Below, in pieces: positions 60,725-64,000 of a DNA stretch of 64,000 bases. The notes below the pieces were generated by a model. The model ran no database searches and was not told the origin of the DNA. It saw nothing but the letters and a program-made list of their open reading frames with translations. Location of the stretch: positions 340,187 through 404,186 of the forward strand of contig CAUASB010000001.1 in assembly GCA_958431815.1 (NCBI GenBank), in the 5' to 3' direction. Origin of the DNA: an uncultured Eggerthella sp. (GTDB lineage Bacteria; Actinomycetota; Coriobacteriia; Coriobacteriales; Eggerthellaceae). The translations under genes were made by a program, and so were the position numbers. Positions within the stretch are counted from its first letter, which is position 1; each line of letters starts with the position of its first letter.

Positions 60725-61249
60725 ATGAACTCGAAAACCGAACGGAATTGGCAGCTTATCGTTGCCGGTATCCTTTTCATCGTCTTTGGCTTGGTATGCG
60801 CGTTCTTCCCAGGGCTTACCCTGGCATCCATCGCGTTCATGATCGGTGCGGCATTCGTTGTTTCCGGCGTGGTGAACATCGCCACGTTCATCCGCGACAA
60901 GGAACTGCTGGGTTTTTCCGGCTGGCTGTTGGCGTACGGCATCCTGGACGTGCTTATCGGTGCAATGTTCGTTATCCATCCCTTCGCCTTCGCCGCAGTG
61001 CTGCCATGGGTTATCGGCGCCTTCGTTCTGGTGTTCGGCATTTACGAGATTATCGTCGCCTTCCCCATCAAGAAAGCTGGGCTTCCGCTTTGGGGCTGGA
61101 TGCTGGTGTCGGGCATCCTTTCGGTACTGATCGGCATCATGTTCTTCTATATGCCCGAAATGCTGGCGCTGTTCATTTCACTGTTTGCCCTGTTGCGCGG
61201 CGTTGACCTTATTATCCTGGGCGCGAATGCAGGGAAGTACTTCCTGTAG
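60725..61249 (+). CDS. HdeD/DUF308 family membrane protein
   Basis: Six-span membrane protein of 174 residues built from three repeated hairpins with motifs WQLIVAGILFIVFGLVCAFFP, LLAYGILDVLIGAMFVIHP and WMLVSGILSVLIGIMFFYMP. That is the pattern of HdeD-type proteins (acid-stress related in enterobacteria; function elsewhere unknown). GAGGAGGGG precedes the ATG, and TACAAT (about 60692-60697) may be its -10. Single gene with its own terminator. Confidence 0.9.
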   Translation: MNSKTERNWQLIVAGILFIVFGLVCAFFPGLTLASIAFMIGAAFVVSGVVNIATFIRDKELLGFSGWLLAYGILDVLIGAMFVIHPFAFAAVLPWVIGAFVLVFGIYEIIVAFPIKKAGLPLWGWMLVSGILSVLIGIMFFYMPEMLALFISLFALLRGVDLIILGANAGKYFL

Positions 61250-61289
61250 AAGCGCAGCGCACGGCACACACCTACCGCCCAACCACCGA

Positions 61290-61333
61290 GCCCCGTTGGC
61301 CCCTGCAGGCTAGCGGGGATCTTTTTTTTGCGC
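61290..61333 (+). terminator. Terminator of HdeD-like gene
   Basis: CCCCGTTGGC, CCCTGCAG loop, GCTAGCGGGG with one or two mismatches and wobbles, then ATCTTTTTTTT. Confidence 0.82.
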
Positions 61334-61434
61334 GCGAAAAAATCCAACGCCCAAAACGTCCGCCCCCCTGGGACAGGGCATTCACCGCCCGAACACCCTT
61401 GCCGCCCACCCGTTGCATTCCCCCAATTTGCAAA

Positions 61435-61500
61435 TGCAACGGCGAAGCAACACAGCTGACCTATAATCGGCACAGTTGTAAATGCGCAAGCAACACTGCT
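61435..61500 (+). promoter_or_regulatory. Upstream region of NhaC gene with direct repeat
   Basis: TATAAT (61462-61467) is a likely -10. It is flanked by two related stretches, TTGCAAATGCAAC...AAGCAACACAGCT and TTGTAAATGCGC..AAGCAACACTGCT, a direct repeat that could bind a regulator. The rest of 61334-61588 shows nothing else. Confidence 0.4.
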
Positions 61501-61588
61501 CGGGAAATGCGTCGATGCCCCAGCCAAGCACGCCGCCTTCCCCGAGCCGCATTGCCTGCGCCCCGATTCGCCGCAAAGGAGACTGCCC

Positions 61589-63217
61589 ATGGAAGGCTTC
61601 GAGCTTATTTCCACCGGTGCTTGGTCTATCGTGCCGCCGCTTTTGGCACTGGGCCTGGCCCTTATTACCAAGGAGGTGTACTCATCTCTGTTGGTCGGTG
61701 TGTTTTCCGGGCTGATCATCTACGAATTCTGCCTTGATGGCGTGGGCGTAAGCCAGTTGATCACTTCCTTCACGCTTATTCCCCAGGTGATGGCCGAGCA
61801 GATTTCCTCCAACGCCGCACTGATATTGTTCTTGGCATTATTAGGCGCCTTGGTTGTGGTGGTTGCCGTTGCGGGCGGCTCGCGTGCGTATGCCGAATGG
61901 GCCGCAAAGCACATCAAAAGTGCGCGCATGGCTACCGTGATGACCGCGGTTCTGGGCATTGTGGTGTTCGTGGACGACTACTTCAACTGCCTTACCGTAG
62001 GTGCCGTTATGCGCCCCGTAACCGACAAATTCCGCATCAGCCATGAAAAGCTGGCATGGATCATCGACTCCACCGCAGCCCCGGTATGCATCATCGCCCC
62101 CGTTTCCTCGTGGGCGGTTGCCATGGGCGGCTACATGGGCGACGACGGCTTCAACATCTTCTGCGCTTCCATCCCCTACAACCTGTATGCCCTGATCACC
62201 ATCGTGTTCGTATTCGCTATGTGCGCGTTCGGCAAGGATTTCTTCGGCATGGGCAAGGCTCAGCGCGATTGCGAGGCACACCAGTACAGCGCCATCCCCG
62301 CGCATCCTTCCGCACTGGAAACAGTAGCGAAGGCCGGCGTGCCAAAAGACCCCGACGATATCGAGACCATCGTTACCGAGCAGTCCGACCTGGAAGGCGC
62401 CACCAAAGCCGTCGAGCAGTTCAAGGGTTTGAACGTTTCGCCGAACGGTAAGGTGTACGACCTCATTATTCCCATCGTGGTGCTTATCGTGTTCTCCATC
62501 ACGGGCATGCTGTACGTGGGCGGCTTCTTCGACGGCGTCGATTTCGCAACCGCCGTCGGCGAAGACCCCATCAGTGGTCTGTGCATCGGCGCTGCCGTGG
62601 CGCTGGTGGTTGCTGCCTGCATGTTCCTGCCCCGCAAGCTCACCACCCTGGTTGGCTTCACTGAAGGCGTTTCCGAAGGTGTACGTTCCATGGTGGGCGC
62701 CATCATGATTCTGGTTCTGGCGTGGAGCTTGGGCGGCGCATGCCGCTACATGCTGGGCACGGGCGAATTCGTTGCCACCACGCTTACCGACATCGGCTTC
62801 CAGCTTTCCCTGCTGCCGGCCGTTATCTTCGTGGTTTCGGGCTTCATCGGCTTCGCCATGGGCACTTCCTGGGGCACTGCCGCGCTGATTCTGCCTATTG
62901 TGCTGGGCATCTTCCCTGAAGGCGACCCGCTGTTCCTGGTTACCATCGGCGCAACGCTTGCCGGTGCGGTATACGGCGACCACATCTCGCCCATTTCCGA
63001 CACCACCATTCTTTCCTCGACGGGCGCAGAATGTAACCACCTGCGTCACGTTGCCACGCAGCTGCCCTACGCCACCATCGTTGCGGTGGTGTGCTTGTTC
63101 GGCTACCTGGTTTCCGGCTTCACCGGCAGCCCCTGGCCTTCGCTTGTCGGCGGCATCGTGGTTATCCTCGCCGTGGTTGTTGCCACCCGTTTCGTGGGTA
63201 CCAAGCAGGCAGCCTAA
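61589..63217 (+). CDS. NhaC-type Na+/H+ antiporter family protein
   Basis: Ion-coupled antiporter of the NhaC group, 542 residues, about 11-13 spans. Family motifs: VVFVDDYFNCLTVGAVMRPVTDKFRISHEKLAWIIDSTAAPVCIIAPVSSW in the first half and GFAMGTSWGTAALILPIVLGIFPEG plus YGDHISPISDTTILSSTGAECNHLRHVATQLPYA in the second. A cytoplasmic loop of about 60 charged residues (about 225-290) is present. AAAGGAG lies before ATG 61589. Members exchange Na+ for H+ or organic ions; the exact substrate is not deducible. Single gene with its own terminator. Confidence 0.92.
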   Translation: MEGFELISTGAWSIVPPLLALGLALITKEVYSSLLVGVFSGLIIYEFCLDGVGVSQLITSFTLIPQVMAEQISSNAALILFLALLGALVVVVAVAGGSRAYAEWAAKHIKSARMATVMTAVLGIVVFVDDYFNCLTVGAVMRPVTDKFRISHEKLAWIIDSTAAPVCIIAPVSSWAVAMGGYMGDDGFNIFCASIPYNLYALITIVFVFAMCAFGKDFFGMGKAQRDCEAHQYSAIPAHPSALETVAKAGVPKDPDDIETIVTEQSDLEGATKAVEQFKGLNVSPNGKVYDLIIPIVVLIVFSITGMLYVGGFFDGVDFATAVGEDPISGLCIGAAVALVVAACMFLPRKLTTLVGFTEGVSEGVRSMVGAIMILVLAWSLGGACRYMLGTGEFVATTLTDIGFQLSLLPAVIFVVSGFIGFAMGTSWGTAALILPIVLGIFPEGDPLFLVTIGATLAGAVYGDHISPISDTTILSSTGAECNHLRHVATQLPYATIVAVVCLFGYLVSGFTGSPWPSLVGGIVVILAVVVATRFVGTKQAA

Positions 63218-63259
63218 CGAACAGCAAACGGCATCGAGCCTGTTAACGTAAACGAATCG

Positions 63260-63289
63260 GAAAGGAGTCCTTCGGGGCTCCTTTCTTTA
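63260..63289 (+). terminator. Terminator of NhaC gene
   Basis: GAAAGGAGTCC, TTCG loop, GGGCTCCTTTC then TTTAT. Confidence 0.85.
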
Positions 63290-63340
63290 TGCGCGGAAAA
63301 CGCACCAAGACGCCCGGCAAGCCCCCCTAACACCCCGCGC

Positions 63341-63370
63341 AAAAAAGAAAGGCTCCCGCAGGAGTCTTTC
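63341..63370 (-). terminator. Terminator of citrate synthase gene
   Basis: Minus strand GAAAGACTCC, TGC loop, GGGAGCCTTTCTTTTTT. Confidence 0.82.
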
Positions 63371-63397
63371 GCAACTTCACAGAGTTTGAGCTAGAGC

Positions 63398-64000
63398 CTA
63401 GCGTTCCTCGATGGGCACGTAGGCGCGTTCCTTCACCGCCGTTTTGTATGCGGGGCGGATAATGCGCTTGCCGCTTACCAGTTCCTCGAAGCGATGCGCC
63501 GCCCAGCCTGCCATGCGCGAGCACGCGAACAACGGCGTGATCATATCCTGCGGGATGCCCAACAGCGAATACACGAAACCGGAATACATATCCACGTTCG
63601 CGCACATTTCCTTCTTCGTGCCCTTTTCCTGGGCGATGACCTCGGGGCTTAAACGCTCGATAAGCTTCAGCAAGTTCAGCTCCGCCTCGAATTCCGTGCC
63701 CTGCGCTAGCTTGGTGGCAAACTGCTTGCAGATGATGGCACGCGGATCGGAAAGCGTGTACACCGCATGGCCCATGCCGTAAATCAGGCCCGTGTGGTCG
63801 AACGCCTGCTTGTTCACGATCTTGGCAATGTAGGAAGCAACCTCGTCTTCGTCTTCCCAGTTCTTCACATTTTCCTTGATTTCCTTCTGCATGGCCAGCA
63901 CCTGGTGGTTTGCACCACCATGCTTGCTGCCCTTCAACGAACCGATGGCGCCGGAATACGCAGCATACGGATCGGTATCGGCGGAAGAAAGCACGCGACA
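63398..64000 (-). CDS. gltA: Citrate synthase, C-terminal part (partial)
   Basis: Condenses acetyl-CoA with oxaloacetate. Only the last 200 or so residues are in the window; the N-terminal part lies beyond the right edge. Signature: GAIGSLKGSKHGGANHQVLAM with the catalytic His, GLIYGMGHAVYTLSDPRA with the second His, the DMYSGFVYSLLGIPQDMITPLFACSRMAGWAAHRFEEL catalytic-Asp region, and RIIRPAYKTAV. Closed by its own terminator and convergent with the NhaC gene. Confidence 0.95.
   Translation of the reverse strand, partial: CRVLSSADTDPYAAYSGAIGSLKGSKHGGANHQVLAMQKEIKENVKNWEDEDEVASYIAKIVNKQAFDHTGLIYGMGHAVYTLSDPRAIICKQFATKLAQGTEFEAELNLLKLIERLSPEVIAQEKGTKKEMCANVDMYSGFVYSLLGIPQDMITPLFACSRMAGWAAHRFEELVSGKRIIRPAYKTAVKERAYVPIEER

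Overview
The window reads as a bacterial chromosome segment of moderately high GC, most likely from an actinobacterium of class Coriobacteriia (Eggerthellaceae-like). Reasons: SD-led genes mixed with apparently leaderless ones, an SLC11-type Mg transporter of the kind known from Eggerthella lenta, a small type IV pilus cluster made largely of short membrane proteins, FtsX permeases with a long coiled coil, and a giant MBG/MucBP-repeat surface protein. No prophage, plasmid, IS transposase or CRISPR array is visible. The genus is an inference.

Layout. 1-9518: giant repeat-rich surface protein (minus, cut by the left edge) behind a structured leader. 9979-10908: divergent transglutaminase-like lipoprotein. 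11157-15087: type IV pilus cluster (frameshifted pilC-like gene, four small membrane proteins, pilT). 15512-23436: minus-strand signalling block with a solute-binding lipoprotein, a hybrid histidine kinase, a GGDEF-REC-HD-GYP protein and an HPt protein; together these look like a full phosphorelay ending in c-di-GMP turnover. 23885-24714: rplM-rpsI. 25078-26380: frameshifted beta-lactamase-like gene. 26591-27153: CIRCE-controlled Hsp20. 27354-31166: MacB/FtsX-type ABC exporter. 31732-35303: cell-envelope glycosyltransferases and a TSUP permease. 35363-40149: YhgE-like secreted protein, MMPL transporter and divergent TetR regulator. 40390-46595: murB, a zinc-ribbon membrane protein, an MFS permease, an M20 amidohydrolase and a Gfo/Idh/MocA oxidoreductase. 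47362-53174: pyk-rhaB, then rhaD-rhaM-MFS, for L-rhamnose catabolism. 53967-54043: tRNA-Arg(ACG). 54526-56677: MarR regulator and MATE efflux pump with three matching operators. 56917-59739: leader with two overlapping small ORFs, an MgtE-like sensor without a channel domain, and an SLC11 transporter with Mg-type motifs. 59848-63217: 5-formyl-THF cyclo-ligase, HdeD-like protein and NhaC antiporter. 63398-64000: citrate synthase (cut by the right edge).

Main points of interest: the self-contained solute-sensing phosphorelay to c-di-GMP beside pilT; the Mg transporter, channel-less MgtE and small-ORF leader module; a frameshift lying exactly on a 17-bp perfect inverted repeat (a quasipalindrome-correction scar); a 25-bp repeat family clustered at two distant intergenic loci with similar spacing; several nested intergenic palindromes; and an inverted partial duplication of the TSUP gene end. 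Coordinates of starts were chosen from Shine-Dalgarno sequences and domain boundaries. Family assignments were made by reading motifs, not by database search.
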